Below are positions 9,368 through 19,025 of a DNA stretch of 64,000 nt, one piece after another. The stretch lies in assembly GCF_009296185.1 (NCBI RefSeq), contig NZ_WBJR01000001.1, positions 248,001-312,000 on the forward strand, read 5' to 3'. Under the pieces are notes generated by a model, which saw only the letters and a program-made list of their open reading frames with translations, was not told the DNA's origin and did not search any database. Origin of the DNA: Hydrogenovibrio sp. JE_KL2 (GTDB lineage: Bacteria > Pseudomonadota > Gammaproteobacteria > Thiomicrospirales > Thiomicrospiraceae). Position numbers and translations under genes: made by a program. Numbering within the stretch: position 1 is the first letter of the stretch; each line of letters begins with the position of its first letter.

Positions 9368-11170
9368 ATGTCAGTAAATATTGACCATATCAGAAATTTT
9401 TCCATCATTGCGCATATCGATCATGGTAAGTCCACCATCGCAGACCGCTTTATTCATATGTGCGGCGGATTGACGGATCGAGAAATGGCGGCACAGGTTT
9501 TGGATTCAATGGATATTGAACGTGAACGTGGCATCACTATCAAAGCGCAAAGTGTGACATTGCATTACAAAGCCGAAAATGGTCAAACCTATCAGTTGAA
9601 TTTCATTGATACTCCAGGTCATGTCGACTTTTCTTATGAAGTTTCACGTTCTTTGGCTGCTTGTGAAGGTGCGTTGCTGGTGGTGGATGCTTCTCAAGGT
9701 GTTGAGGCGCAGACGGTTGCTAACTGTTATACCGCTATTGAACAAGGGCTGGAAGTCTTGCCGGTCTTGAATAAGATAGACTTGCCAGCAGCGGAACCTG
9801 AGCGTGTGGTCGACGAGATTGAAGAGATTATCGGTATTGAAGCCCATGATGCGGTTCAGGCGAGTGCAAAGTCCGGTATCGGTATCAAAGAAACATTGGA
9901 ACAGATTGTTCAAAAGGTGCCTGCGCCGACGGGGAATGCTGATGCGCCTTTGAAAGCCTTGATTATCGACTCGTGGTTCGATAACTACCTGGGGGTGGTT
10001 TCTTTGGTCCGCGTTGTGGATGGACGCATCGGTAAGAAAATGAAGATGAAGATTTGTTCAACCAAAGAGGAATACATGGTTGATCAGGTCGGTATCTTTA
10101 CACCAAAGCATACGCCGACGGAATTCCTGTCTGCGGGTGAGGTGGGGTTTGTGATTGCCGGGATTAAAGACATTGACGGTGCTCCGGTTGGGGATACCAT
10201 TACGTTAGCGGGCAATGATGTTTCACCATTGCCTGGCTTTAAACCTGTACAACCACGGGTTTTTGCCGGGCTGTTCCCGATCAGTTCCGAAGATTATGAA
10301 GATTTGCGTGAAGCACTTAGAAAGCTTCGTTTGAATGACGCGGCACTACATTTCGAACCAGAGTCTTCCGATGCCTTGGGGTTCGGATTCCGTTGTGGTT
10401 TCCTTGGGATGCTGCATATGGAAATCATTCAGGAGCGCTTGGAGCGCGAATACAACCTTGATTTGATTACCACAGCACCAACGGTGGTCTATGAAGTGTT
10501 GACCAAGTCGGGTGAGGTCATTAAGGTCGATAACCCGTCGAGTTTGCCGGAAGTATCGAGTATCGATGAGATTCGTGAGCCTATTATCCAGGCGAATATC
10601 TTGGTGCCGAATGAATATGTAGGTGCGGTCATGAAGCTGTGTTTGGAAAAGCGTGGTATTCAAAAGAATATGCAGTACGCAGGGAACCAGGTATCTCTTA
10701 ACTATGAAATGCCGCTGAATGAAGTGGTGTTGGATTTCTTTGACCGCCTGAAATCGACCAGTCGAGGCTATGCGTCAATGGATTATGAGTTCAAACGTTT
10801 CCAGGCGGATGACTTGGTGAAGTTGGAATTCATGATCAATGGTGAAGGGGTGGACGCGCTTGCTGTGATTGTTCACCGTTCAACGGCGGTGCAACGTGGG
10901 AAAGTGTTGATTGAGAAGCTGAAAGACATTATTCCTCGTCAAATGTTTGATGTTGCCATTCAGGCCGCTATTGGTGCTAAAATCATCGGCAGAACAAACG
11001 TTAAGGCGTTGAGAAAGAACGTAACCGCTAAGTGTTATGGTGGAGATGTCTCACGTAAGAAAAAATTGCTGCAGAAGCAAAAAGAGGGGAAAAAACGCAT
11101 GAAAGCCATCGGTAGTGTCGAACTGCCGCAGGAAGCGTTTTTAGCTGTATTGAATACTTCGGAAGATTAA
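9368..11170 (+). CDS. lepA: Elongation factor 4 (back-translocating GTPase)
   Basis: Ribosome-bound translational GTPase. G1 [10 protein letters not shown]3 DTPGHVDF and G4 NKIDLPAA are all present, with the LepA-specific C-terminal domain ([27 protein letters not shown]). Length is exactly 600 residues, as is normal. It starts the lepA-lepB-rnc-era-recO-pdxJ-acpS run, and lepB begins 11 nt after its stop. Confidence 0.97.
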   Translation: MSVNIDHIRNFSIIAHIDHGKSTIADRFIHMCGGLTDREMAAQVLDSMDIERERGITIKAQSVTLHYKAENGQTYQLNFIDTPGHVDFSYEVSRSLAACEGALLVVDASQGVEAQTVANCYTAIEQGLEVLPVLNKIDLPAAEPERVVDEIEEIIGIEAHDAVQASAKSGIGIKETLEQIVQKVPAPTGNADAPLKALIIDSWFDNYLGVVSLVRVVDGRIGKKMKMKICSTKEEYMVDQVGIFTPKHTPTEFLSAGEVGFVIAGIKDIDGAPVGDTITLAGNDVSPLPGFKPVQPRVFAGLFPISSEDYEDLREALRKLRLNDAALHFEPESSDALGFGFRCGFLGMLHMEIIQERLEREYNLDLITTAPTVVYEVLTKSGEVIKVDNPSSLPEVSSIDEIREPIIQANILVPNEYVGAVMKLCLEKRGIQKNMQYAGNQVSLNYEMPLNEVVLDFFDRLKSTSRGYASMDYEFKRFQADDLVKLEFMINGEGVDALAVIVHRSTAVQRGKVLIEKLKDIIPRQMFDVAIQAAIGAKIIGRTNVKALRKNVTAKCYGGDVSRKKKLLQKQKEGKKRMKAIGSVELPQEAFLAVLNTSED

Positions 11171-11181
11171 GGACAGAATAG

Positions 11182-11952
11182 ATGAGTTTTGAACTGATAC
11201 TGGTCATCGCAACGGCTATAACGGGGGCGATTGCCTATGTCGATAAGTTGGTTTGGAAACCAAAGCGTGATCGTTCGGTCACGACCGAAAGTGAACCATT
11301 AATCGTTGAATACTCTCGTTCTTTATTTCCAGTCTTTTTAGTGGTTTTAGTTTTACGCTCTTTCGTTGTAGAGCCTTTCAGAATTCCGTCCGGTTCTATG
11401 TATCCTACTCTAGAAATCGGTGATTTCATCGTCGTGAACAAGTTTGCCTATGGGTTGAAGTTGCCAGTCACGCAAACCAAAATTGTACCGATTGGTGAAC
11501 CGAAACGTGGTGACGTGGTGGTGTTTAAATATCCAAAAGACCCTGATGTTGACTACATCAAACGCGTGATTGGTCTGCCGGGTGACAAGATTACCTATAT
11601 TGGTCGTACGGTTTTTGTGAATGGTGAGCCTCTGAAACAAAAATTTGTGGAGACCTATAAAGGCCATGATTCAGGCGCTAACATGACAGGCACTTCGGAA
11701 GTTCAGGAAACTTTCCCATCCGGTAGGAAGCATATGATCCTATTGGATAAAGATAAATATAGCCAAGACATGCAAACAGTTACCGTGCCGCCAGGGCATT
11801 ATTTCATGATGGGTGATAACCGAGATTATTCCAATGACAGTCGATTCTGGGGCTTTGTCCCAGAGCAAAATATCAAAGGCAAAGCGTTTGGTATTTGGAT
11901 GAACTGGGATGATGGTATTCACTTTGGACGAATTGGGAAAGGGATTGATTAA
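11182..11952 (+). CDS. lepB: Signal peptidase I
   Basis: Inner-membrane protease removing Sec and Tat signal peptides. Two N-terminal hydrophobic segments (residues about 2-20 and 50-63) anchor the periplasmic domain. The nucleophile Ser lies in RIPSGSMYPTL and the general-base Lys in DYIKRVIGLPGD. The C-terminal GDNRDYSNDSRFWGFVP box is intact. Length 256. Operon position before rnc matches E. coli. Confidence 0.97.
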   Translation: MSFELILVIATAITGAIAYVDKLVWKPKRDRSVTTESEPLIVEYSRSLFPVFLVVLVLRSFVVEPFRIPSGSMYPTLEIGDFIVVNKFAYGLKLPVTQTKIVPIGEPKRGDVVVFKYPKDPDVDYIKRVIGLPGDKITYIGRTVFVNGEPLKQKFVETYKGHDSGANMTGTSEVQETFPSGRKHMILLDKDKYSQDMQTVTVPPGHYFMMGDNRDYSNDSRFWGFVPEQNIKGKAFGIWMNWDDGIHFGRIGKGID

Positions 11953-11954
11953 CA

Positions 11955-12650
11955 ATGTCTGAACGCGAAAAGCAGGCAAAGTTAAAAAGACTTGCTAAAG
12001 CACTGGGTTACGACTATCAAGATATGGGTTATCTTGAAAAAGCATTGACGCACCGTAGCGTTGGAGCCAAAAATAACGAGCGCTTGGAGTTTCTAGGAGA
12101 TAGCTTGGTAAACTTCATGATTGCCGATGCGCTTTTTCACCAGTTCGAAAAAATTTCCGAGGGTGACTTGAGTCGAATTCGCGCCTTTTTGGTTAAAGGA
12201 GAGACGCTCGCCAAAATCGGAAAAGAGTACCAGTTGTCTGAGTATTTGATGCTAGGGCCGGGTGAGCTGAAAAGTGGCGGTTATCGTCGAGAATCCATTA
12301 TTGCGGATGCTGTCGAGGCGATTATTGCATCGGTTTATGAAGACGGTGGTTTGGAGCCTTGTCGAGATCTGGTGTCGAGATTGTACAAAAAACGTTTGGA
12401 AGAACTTGAGCCGGAAAAAGTCGGTAAAGACCCGAAAACGCGTCTACAAGAGTTTTTGCAATCTCATCATCAGCAGTTGCCTGAGTATAGCGTTATCAGT
12501 GTGAATGGCCCTGCTCATGCACAAGAGTTTATCGTTAGTTGTTATGTTGCGCAGTTAAACCGAAAGTTTGAAGCGACAGCCACCAATAGAAGAAAAGCGG
12601 AACAGCTTGCCGCAGAACAGGCTCTTGACGTTCTGGAGAATCAATCATGA
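11955..12650 (+). CDS. rnc: Ribonuclease III
   Basis: Cleaves double-stranded RNA in rRNA and mRNA maturation. The catalytic signature ERLEFLGDSLVNFMIADAL is near residue 40, and a double-stranded-RNA-binding domain occupies the C-terminus from DPKTRLQEFLQ. Length 231. Only 2 nt separate it from lepB, and its end overlaps era by 4 nt (ATGA), implying translational coupling. Confidence 0.97.
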   Translation: MSEREKQAKLKRLAKALGYDYQDMGYLEKALTHRSVGAKNNERLEFLGDSLVNFMIADALFHQFEKISEGDLSRIRAFLVKGETLAKIGKEYQLSEYLMLGPGELKSGGYRRESIIADAVEAIIASVYEDGGLEPCRDLVSRLYKKRLEELEPEKVGKDPKTRLQEFLQSHHQQLPEYSVISVNGPAHAQEFIVSCYVAQLNRKFEATATNRRKAEQLAAEQALDVLENQS

Positions 12651-13561
12651 GTGATGAAAAGGATTTTAAAGCCGGTTTCGTTGCTGTAATCGGTCGCCCT
12701 AATGTCGGTAAGTCGACTTTGATGAATACCCTTTTAGGGCAAAAGCTAAGTATCACTTCTCCTAAACCCCAAACAACGCGACACCGAATTCACGGTATCC
12801 ACTCAACTGAAAATTATCAAATCGTTTTTGTCGATACGCCGGGTATGCATTTGGGTGGGCAAAAATCGATCAATCGTTATATGAATCGTGCGGCAAACAG
12901 TGCATTCGCAGATGTTGATGTGGTGTTGTTCGTTGTCGAAGCTGGACGTTGGACTCAGGAAGATCAAGCGGTAGCGCAGAAGTGCCAGAACCTAGATATT
13001 CCTGTGATTGTCTTAGTGAATAAAATCGACAAGATGCAGCAGAAAGAAGTGTTGCTACCCTATCTGCAAAAGATCGCGGAAAAGATTGATTTTGATGAGG
13101 TTATTCCTGTTTCTGCCTACAAAAAATCCGGTATAGATTTGATTGAAACAGAAGTCTTGAAGCATTTACCAAACCAGCCTGCTATTTTTCCTGAAGATTA
13201 CATTACGGACCGTTCTTCGCGCTTCCTTGCATCGGAAATTGTCCGTGAAAAGCTGATGCGTACACTGGGTGACGAAGTACCTTATGGCGTGACTGTCGAG
13301 ATTGAGCAATTCAAGTTTGATGAAGAAGAAGGTCGCTGGGTAATTCATGCATTGATTCTGGTTGAGAGGCCGGGACAAAAGCAAATCGTTATCGGTAAGC
13401 AAGGACAGCTGATCAAACAGGTCGGTATTCAAGCTCGTAAGGATTTGATGAAGATGATGGATAGTCGCGTTCACCTTGAGTTGTGGGTGAAGGTCAAAGA
13501 AAATTGGGCAGATGACGATCGCGCTCTGGCGAGTTTAGGTTATACCGACGAAATCAATTGA
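12647..13561 (+). CDS. era: Ribosome-assembly GTPase Era
   Basis: GTPase that binds the 16S rRNA 3' end during 30S maturation. GRPNVGKST (G1), DTPGMH (G3) and NKIDK (G4) form the GTPase domain. The C-terminal KH domain has the GKQGQLIKQVGIQARKDL loop. Length 304. It overlaps rnc by 4 nt. Confidence 0.97.
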   Translation: MSDEKDFKAGFVAVIGRPNVGKSTLMNTLLGQKLSITSPKPQTTRHRIHGIHSTENYQIVFVDTPGMHLGGQKSINRYMNRAANSAFADVDVVLFVVEAGRWTQEDQAVAQKCQNLDIPVIVLVNKIDKMQQKEVLLPYLQKIAEKIDFDEVIPVSAYKKSGIDLIETEVLKHLPNQPAIFPEDYITDRSSRFLASEIVREKLMRTLGDEVPYGVTVEIEQFKFDEEEGRWVIHALILVERPGQKQIVIGKQGQLIKQVGIQARKDLMKMMDSRVHLELWVKVKENWADDDRALASLGYTDEIN

Positions 13562-13579
13562 TAGCTGAGAGGATAGGCT

Positions 13580-14311
13580 TTGGCTTTAGAGATACAGCAG
13601 CAAGCCTATGTATTGCACAAAAGACCTTATCGCGAAACCAGCTTGTTGGTCACTTTTTTAACTGCCGAAAAAGGACGCCAAAACGCGGTTGTGAAAGGGG
13701 TTCGTAGTAACTCTAAGTCTAGTCGAGTTAAGCAAGCTTGGTTGCAGCCATTTCAAAGTCTTAATATCAGTTGGGCAGAGCGTTCAGTGCATCAATCCGA
13801 TTTGGTTAATCTCAGATTGTTGGAACCAGCCTCAGTAAGGTTCCCGTTAGTTGGCGATGCCAATATTTGTGGGTTATACCTGAATGAGCTGTTGTATCGT
13901 CTGCTTTATCCTCGTGTGACCTCTGAATCCATTTTTGAAGATTATCAGCAAGCTTTGCTTGGTTTGGCAAGAGCGCAAGACCGAAATGAACAGGCGTGGG
14001 TATTACGACAATTCGAGTTTCAACTGCTGAACGACTTGGGCTATGGCTTTGACTTGTCCAGCGATGCTGCGGGTAAGGCGATTGACGAGGACAAACAGTA
14101 TAAATTTGTCCCGGAAATCGGTTTTGTAGAGCTTTCTGGGTTGATTGAAGTTCAGGGGGCGACAATTTCGGGACGATGCATTTTGCGGTTTTTGGCGGAA
14201 GATTATTCCCCTGACTGTGCGAATGCCATCAAACAATTTTTCAGACAGGTATTGGCCTATTACCTGGGAAATAAACCTATCCAAACCCGTGCGTTATTTC
14301 AGGGGAATTAG
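13580..14311 (+). CDS. recO: DNA repair protein RecO
   Basis: RecO loads RecA with RecR in recombinational repair. An N-terminal OB-fold (YVLHKRPYRETSLLVTFLT, then RQNAVVKGVR) precedes the helical domain. Length is 243 residues. Start is TTG 13580, supported by GAGAGGAT upstream. The fit rests on fold pattern and on its position between era and pdxJ, which is the canonical order. Confidence 0.92.
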   Translation: MALEIQQQAYVLHKRPYRETSLLVTFLTAEKGRQNAVVKGVRSNSKSSRVKQAWLQPFQSLNISWAERSVHQSDLVNLRLLEPASVRFPLVGDANICGLYLNELLYRLLYPRVTSESIFEDYQQALLGLARAQDRNEQAWVLRQFEFQLLNDLGYGFDLSSDAAGKAIDEDKQYKFVPEIGFVELSGLIEVQGATISGRCILRFLAEDYSPDCANAIKQFFRQVLAYYLGNKPIQTRALFQGN

Positions 14312-14352
14312 GTGAACAAAATAGGTCTACACTGAGGTAAGAAGGAATAGAA

Positions 14353-15099
14353 ATGAATCCGATTTATTTGGGATTGAACATCGATCATGTGGCAACGGTT
14401 CGTCAGGCGAGAGGAACTCGTTACCCGGATCCTGTCAAAGCGGCGTTGGATGCAGAGATGGCGGGTGCGGACAGCATCACACTTCACTTGAGGGAAGATC
14501 GTCGCCATATCCAAGATGATGATGTAAGGCGTATCAGTGAGTCTCGACAAACCAAAGTAAATTTAGAGATGGCGGCTACACCAGAGATGGTCGCTATCGC
14601 ACTGCAATACTGTCCTGCAGATGTTTGTTTGGTGCCGGAAAAGCGCGAAGAATTGACAACAGAAGGCGGGCTGGATGTCGCTTCTCAGCAACCATGGCTG
14701 ACAGAAGTGTGTGGGAAATTAGCGGCCAATAAAACACGTGTTTCCTTGTTCATTGATGCTGATGAAACTCAAATCCGTGCGGCAAAAGCCGTTGGTGCTC
14801 CTGTGATAGAAATCCATACCGGTACTTATGCCGAGTTGACTGATCCAGCTGAGATTGCTACTGAGTTGGAACGCATCAAACAAGCGACGGCTTTGGCAAA
14901 GTCTTTAGGCTTGGTGGTAAATGCCGGGCACGGGTTGCATTATCATAATGTGCAAGCGATTGCCGCAATACAAGATATTGAAGAATTGAATATCGGTCAT
15001 GCAATCATTGCTCAGGCGATGTTCTCCGGTTTGCCTGAAGCGGTGAGAGAGATGAAACGCATCATGGTGGAAAGCCGTAAACAATCTTATCTAGGTTAA
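14353..15099 (+). CDS. pdxJ: Pyridoxine 5'-phosphate synthase
   Basis: Condenses 1-deoxyxylulose 5-phosphate with aminoacetone phosphate to give pyridoxine phosphate. The family opening [17 protein letters not shown] is present, with [34 protein letters not shown] and [10 protein letters not shown]. Length 248. Standard neighbour of recO and acpS. Confidence 0.97.
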   Translation: MNPIYLGLNIDHVATVRQARGTRYPDPVKAALDAEMAGADSITLHLREDRRHIQDDDVRRISESRQTKVNLEMAATPEMVAIALQYCPADVCLVPEKREELTTEGGLDVASQQPWLTEVCGKLAANKTRVSLFIDADETQIRAAKAVGAPVIEIHTGTYAELTDPAEIATELERIKQATALAKSLGLVVNAGHGLHYHNVQAIAAIQDIEELNIGHAIIAQAMFSGLPEAVREMKRIMVESRKQSYLG

Positions 15100-15117
15100 G
15101 GGCGGCTTGACAGTAAG

Positions 15118-15498
15118 ATGATTATCGGAATCGGAACGGATATTGTTGAAATCGAAAGAATCTCCTCTTTGTTAGACAAAAGAGGGGAGTCATTTGCCCG
15201 TAGAATTTTGTCCAAAATCGAAATGAAAGAGTTTGTAGATCAGATGCATCCTGCGGTATATCTTTCAAAACGCTGGGCAGCAAAAGAAGCCATTGCTAAG
15301 GCTTTGGGCACAGGGTTCACGCAAGGCGTTTGCTTTTCCGAAATGACGGTCGGTCATACTGACCTAGGTCAACCACAAGTCCATTTGCATGGCAAAACAC
15401 TTGCACTTTCTGAGTCACGTCACATAACCGACTGGTCAATCAGTATCAGTGATGAAAAGCACTACGCGATTGCATTTGTCGTTGCTGAAAGTCGATGA
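15118..15498 (+). CDS. acpS: Holo-[acyl-carrier-protein] synthase
   Basis: Transfers 4'-phosphopantetheine from CoA to acyl carrier protein. GIGTDIVEIERI (metal/CoA site) opens the protein and KRWAAKEAIAKALGTGF is the second conserved motif. Length 126. Its TGA at 15496-15498 directly abuts the first possible ATG of fliO, joining housekeeping and flagellar genes. Confidence 0.96.
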   Translation: MIIGIGTDIVEIERISSLLDKRGESFARRILSKIEMKEFVDQMHPAVYLSKRWAAKEAIAKALGTGFTQGVCFSEMTVGHTDLGQPQVHLHGKTLALSESRHITDWSISISDEKHYAIAFVVAESR

Positions 15499-16035
15499 AT
15501 GCGTTTCATTGAAAATATCTCTGAAGGATTCCGCTTACACTTTTCGATAAGATTTAATACAATGCAATCTATGAATCGATTAATCATTGTTTTTGTAAGA
15601 AAAATCTGCCAGGTTGGGGTGTTTGCTTTTGCATGGTTTTCGGCAAATGTTTATGCCGCAGTACCCGAGCCGACAACGCTATCCAAAGGCATTGAACCGA
15701 CAAGCTATTTCGGTCAAATTCTCGTATCTCTTGCATTTATTATTTTGGTTATCTTTGCAGGTGCATGGATGCTGAAGCGTTTAGGGAAAGTCAATGGCTT
15801 GGTTAGCAAGGATATGCGGGTACTTGGTAATATGGCGGTTGGACAGAGAGAGCGAATCTTGCTGCTACAAGTTGGTCAAGAACAATTATTGATTGGCGTC
15901 ACTTCAAGCCGTATCTCGCTGCTACATGAGTTGAAAGAGCCGATTGAAGTACAAGAGTCGGTTCCGATGAATAGCGCCTTTGCCCAACGGCTTCAAGAAG
16001 CCCTAGCCAATAGAAAAAAGCCGGAAAATGACTAA
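15499..16035 (+). CDS. fliO: Flagellar export component FliO
   Basis: FliO helps assemble the FliP ring of the flagellar type III export gate. A hydrophobic N-terminal segment (possible signal/[17 protein letters not shown]) precedes the main TM helix ([19 protein letters not shown]). A small cytosolic domain follows ([25 protein letters not shown]), typical of FliO. The start is uncertain: ATG 15499 abuts the acpS stop, ATG 15562 would give a normal-length protein, and neither has a strong ribosome site. The dispersed 18-bp motif (15601-15618) lies in the coding sequence and encodes KICQVG. The protein overlaps fliP by 8 nt. Confidence 0.85.
   Translation: MRFIENISEGFRLHFSIRFNTMQSMNRLIIVFVRKICQVGVFAFAWFSANVYAAVPEPTTLSKGIEPTSYFGQILVSLAFIILVIFAGAWMLKRLGKVNGLVSKDMRVLGNMAVGQRERILLLQVGQEQLLIGVTSSRISLLHELKEPIEVQESVPMNSAFAQRLQEALANRKKPEND
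15601..15619 (+). repeat. Dispersed 18-bp motif inside fliO
   Basis: Exact AAAATCTGCCAGGTTGGG followed by another G, within the N-terminal coding region of fliO. It is read in a different frame from the cheB, thpR and rarA copies, which argues for selection on DNA rather than on a peptide. Confidence 0.85.
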
Positions 16036-16783
16036 ACGATTACCTTTCTTACTGTTTGTTTTTACACTTTTCTTTCCGATGATTGCCGGTGCCGATCCCG
16101 GTATTCCAGCCTTTACCGTTCAAACGGATGCACAAGGCAATCAAGATTACACCTTAACGATCCAAATTCTATTGTTGATGACAGGGTTGACCTTGTTACC
16201 GGCAGCGTTGATTGCAATGACATCCTTCTTGAGAATTATCGTGGTGCTTGCATTATTGAGACAGGCGCTTGGCGTTCAGTCAACACCTTCTAACCAAGTG
16301 TTGATTGGGTTAGCCTTGTTTTTAACCTTGTTTATCATGTCTCCAGTACTTGATAAGATTTATAAAGATGCGGTAACACCGTATTTGAATGAGCAAATCA
16401 AGTTCAAAGAAGCGATTGATATTGGCGCTAAGCCATTGCATCAATTTATGATTGAGCAGACGCGGGAGTCGGATCTAGGTATGTTTGCCCAAATGGCGGA
16501 TGTCGAGTTGAATGATCCGCAAACAGTTCCTTTTAAAGTTCTGATTCCGGCATTCATGACCAGTGAGTTGAAAACGGCGTTTCAAATAGGATTTATGATT
16601 TTTATTCCTTTCTTGATCATAGATTTGGTGGTCGCGACGTTGTTGATGGCAATGGGGATGATGATGTTGTCACCGATGATTATCTCGTTGCCCTTTAAGA
16701 TCATGCTGTTTGTTTTGATCGATGGATGGGCTTTGATTATGGGAACTTTGGCGAACAGTTTTGTCGTTGCAGGAGGTACTTGA
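16028..16783 (+). CDS. fliP: Flagellar export gate protein FliP
   Basis: Core membrane protein of the flagellar secretion gate. A signal peptide opens the protein ([15 protein letters not shown]), followed by the family core [29 protein letters not shown]. The late [23 protein letters not shown] block is also typical. Length 251. Overlaps fliO by 8 nt; its TGA overlaps the ATG of fliQ. Confidence 0.97.
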   Translation: MTKRLPFLLFVFTLFFPMIAGADPGIPAFTVQTDAQGNQDYTLTIQILLLMTGLTLLPAALIAMTSFLRIIVVLALLRQALGVQSTPSNQVLIGLALFLTLFIMSPVLDKIYKDAVTPYLNEQIKFKEAIDIGAKPLHQFMIEQTRESDLGMFAQMADVELNDPQTVPFKVLIPAFMTSELKTAFQIGFMIFIPFLIIDLVVATLLMAMGMMMLSPMIISLPFKIMLFVLIDGWALIMGTLANSFVVAGGT

Positions 16784-17052
16784 TGACACCTGAATTTGTA
16801 TTGACGCTAGGTCAAAGAATGTTGGAAGTGGTTGCGATGCTCTCGGTGCCACTATTATTGCCGGCGTTGGCTGTCGGTTTGTTGGTCGGTATGTTTCAGG
16901 CCGCAACCCAAATCAACGAAATGACGTTGAGCTTTATCCCTAAGGTTGCAGCAGTAGGTGTGGTTCTGGTGATTGGCGGTCCATGGATGCTGACGACATT
17001 GATTTCTTTTACTAAAGAGCTTTTCCAAAACATCCCCGCATTGATTGGTTAG
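16783..17052 (+). CDS. fliQ: Flagellar export gate protein FliQ
   Basis: 89-residue two-helix membrane protein of the export gate. [20 protein letters not shown] and the AATQINEMTLSFIPK loop are diagnostic. The start is ATG 16783, overlapping the fliP stop (TGATG) with AGGAGG 8 nt upstream. A longer upstream reading is out of keeping with the family. Confidence 0.96.
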   Translation: MTPEFVLTLGQRMLEVVAMLSVPLLLPALAVGLLVGMFQAATQINEMTLSFIPKVAAVGVVLVIGGPWMLTTLISFTKELFQNIPALIG

Positions 17053-17056
17053 CGCT

Positions 17057-17836
17057 ATGCTGACGTTTAACTATGATGATTTTCTGCGCCTACTAGGGCT
17101 GTATTTCTGGCCATTTGTCCGTATTACCGGCATGCTTATGCTTATGCCGTTATTTTCTGCAAGTTACGTTTCCGTTAATGTCCGCTTGATGCTGGCTGTC
17201 TTTATCACTTTGGCGGTCGCACCTTCTTTGCCGTTACCGGCTCCCATTGACCCTTTTACCTGGCATGGTGTGTTGTTGATTGTTCAGCAATTCGGCATCG
17301 GGTTGGCAATCGGCCTGATTTTTGCCGTTATTTTCCAAGCATTTGTTATTGCCGGTCACTTGATTTCAATGGCGATGGGGCTGGCAATGGCGACCATGGT
17401 TGACCCTTCAACTGGCGTTAATACCCCCATTATCGGGCGTTATTTTACAATTGTCGCCACTCTGTTATTCTTGTTGATGAATGGTCATGTTTTGATTTTT
17501 AAAATGGTGCTGGACAGCTTTCAAACGATGCCTGTCGGGCTGCATTTTTTTGATTCCATGAGCCTGAAACAAATTTATGGTTTTGGTAGCACCATGTTTG
17601 AATCCGGTGTGTTATTAGCGCTACCGTTGGTAACCGCATTGTTGCTAGTGAATATTTCTTTTGGTGTGGTAGCGCGTGCGGCACCTGCACTGAATATTTT
17701 TGCGGTTGGTTTTCCAATTACGCTATTGGCAGGGTTGATTATGTTGATTTTCATCACGCCTTTGTTGCAGCCTACTATGCAAAGCTTGATGGTGGCGGCA
17801 CACGATTTGATTGAAAGTTTAGCGCTGAGCAAGTAG
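17057..17836 (+). CDS. fliR: Flagellar export gate protein FliR
   Basis: Membrane protein with about six hydrophobic segments, completing the FliPQR gate. Conserved stretches include LMLMPLFSASYVSVNVRLML and the FQAFVIAGHLISMAMGLAMATMVDP block. The start is probably ATG 17057 (259 residues); a TTG at 17045 would overlap fliQ by 8 nt. Operon with fliQ and flhB. Confidence 0.95.
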   Translation: MLTFNYDDFLRLLGLYFWPFVRITGMLMLMPLFSASYVSVNVRLMLAVFITLAVAPSLPLPAPIDPFTWHGVLLIVQQFGIGLAIGLIFAVIFQAFVIAGHLISMAMGLAMATMVDPSTGVNTPIIGRYFTIVATLLFLLMNGHVLIFKMVLDSFQTMPVGLHFFDSMSLKQIYGFGSTMFESGVLLALPLVTALLLVNISFGVVARAAPALNIFAVGFPITLLAGLIMLIFITPLLQPTMQSLMVAAHDLIESLALSK

Positions 17837-17857
17837 AGAGTTACTTAAGGGTTTTGG

Positions 17858-19018
17858 ATGGCTGAGAACGAAGACGGCACAGAAAAAACGGAAGACCCCT
17901 CCGATAAAAAGCTCCGGGAAGCTAGAGAGAAAGGTCAGGTTCCGAGATCAAGAGAGTTATCAACACTGTTGATGACCTTGTCTGCTGCTTTGTTTTTGTA
18001 TTTTTTCGGTCATTTTATGGTGGTTCGATTTGAAGAAATCATGATACAAGGGTTTCAGCTGGACCGAGCTCATGCCTATGACATTGGGTTACTCACCAAT
18101 CGTATTCTTGGCATGGCTTTAGAATCAATCTATATGTCATTGCCTTTCTTGACGTTAATGATGCTGGTAGCGATTGTTTCGCCCATGTTGCTAGGTGGCT
18201 GGAATTTCAGTACCCATTCATTGGCGCCTAAATTGAGCAAGCTGAATCCCATTAGCGGCATTAAACGGATGTTTTCGATGAATGCTTTGGTCGAGTTAAT
18301 CAAAGCGTTATTGAAGTTCACATTGGTTTCTGCAGTAGCCGCTTATTTCCTATGGCATACTTATCATGAAGTGGTTTCTATCGGGTTGGAGCCACTCAAG
18401 ATCGCCATGGAACATTCGGCGAAACTGGTGCTCGAAGCTTTCATTTTCGTCAGTCTTTCACTCATAATCATTGCAGCCATTGATGTCCCTTTTCAGATGT
18501 ATCAGCATATCAAACAGCTGAAAATGACTAAACAAGAAGTGAAAGACGAATATAAACAACAGGAAGGAAGTCCAGAAGTTAAGGGACGCATTCGTCAGTT
18601 ACAAAGGGAAATGTCTCAGAAACGTATGATGCAGCGTGTTCCGGAGGCGGATGTGGTTATTACCAACCCGACACACTTTGCTGTTGCATTGAAGTATGAC
18701 CCCGATGCGATGCAAGAACCGATGGTGTTGGCAATGGGGGCTGACTTTATGGCCTCGCAAATTAGGACACTGGCAACTGAACACAATATTCCATTAGTAG
18801 AAGCGCCTCCTTTAGCTCGTGCTTTATACTATAATGCAGAAGTTGAGCGACCGATTCCTTATGACTTATTTAAAGCGGTTGCAGCGGTGTTGGCTTATGT
18901 CTATCAGCTAAGAGATGGTCGAATGCCGCAAGAAATGGATTTTGAGACTTTACCTATTCCCGAAGGAATGAAAACTGAGCAATCCTCAGAGAGTAGAGAA
19001 CGAGAATTAGAAGAATAA
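17858..19018 (+). CDS. flhB: Flagellar export switch protein FlhB
   Basis: Controls the switch from rod/hook to filament export by autocleavage. The N-terminus has the family motif EKTEDPSDKKLREAREKGQV, and four TM segments follow. The cytosolic domain holds the self-cleaving NPTH site (VVITNPTHFAVAL, about residue 268). Length 386. A separate gene at 27712-27993 encodes a standalone FlhB-like C-terminal domain. Confidence 0.97.
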   Translation: MAENEDGTEKTEDPSDKKLREAREKGQVPRSRELSTLLMTLSAALFLYFFGHFMVVRFEEIMIQGFQLDRAHAYDIGLLTNRILGMALESIYMSLPFLTLMMLVAIVSPMLLGGWNFSTHSLAPKLSKLNPISGIKRMFSMNALVELIKALLKFTLVSAVAAYFLWHTYHEVVSIGLEPLKIAMEHSAKLVLEAFIFVSLSLIIIAAIDVPFQMYQHIKQLKMTKQEVKDEYKQQEGSPEVKGRIRQLQREMSQKRMMQRVPEADVVITNPTHFAVALKYDPDAMQEPMVLAMGADFMASQIRTLATEHNIPLVEAPPLARALYYNAEVERPIPYDLFKAVAAVLAYVYQLRDGRMPQEMDFETLPIPEGMKTEQSSESRERELEE

Positions 19019-19025
19019 CCATTAG

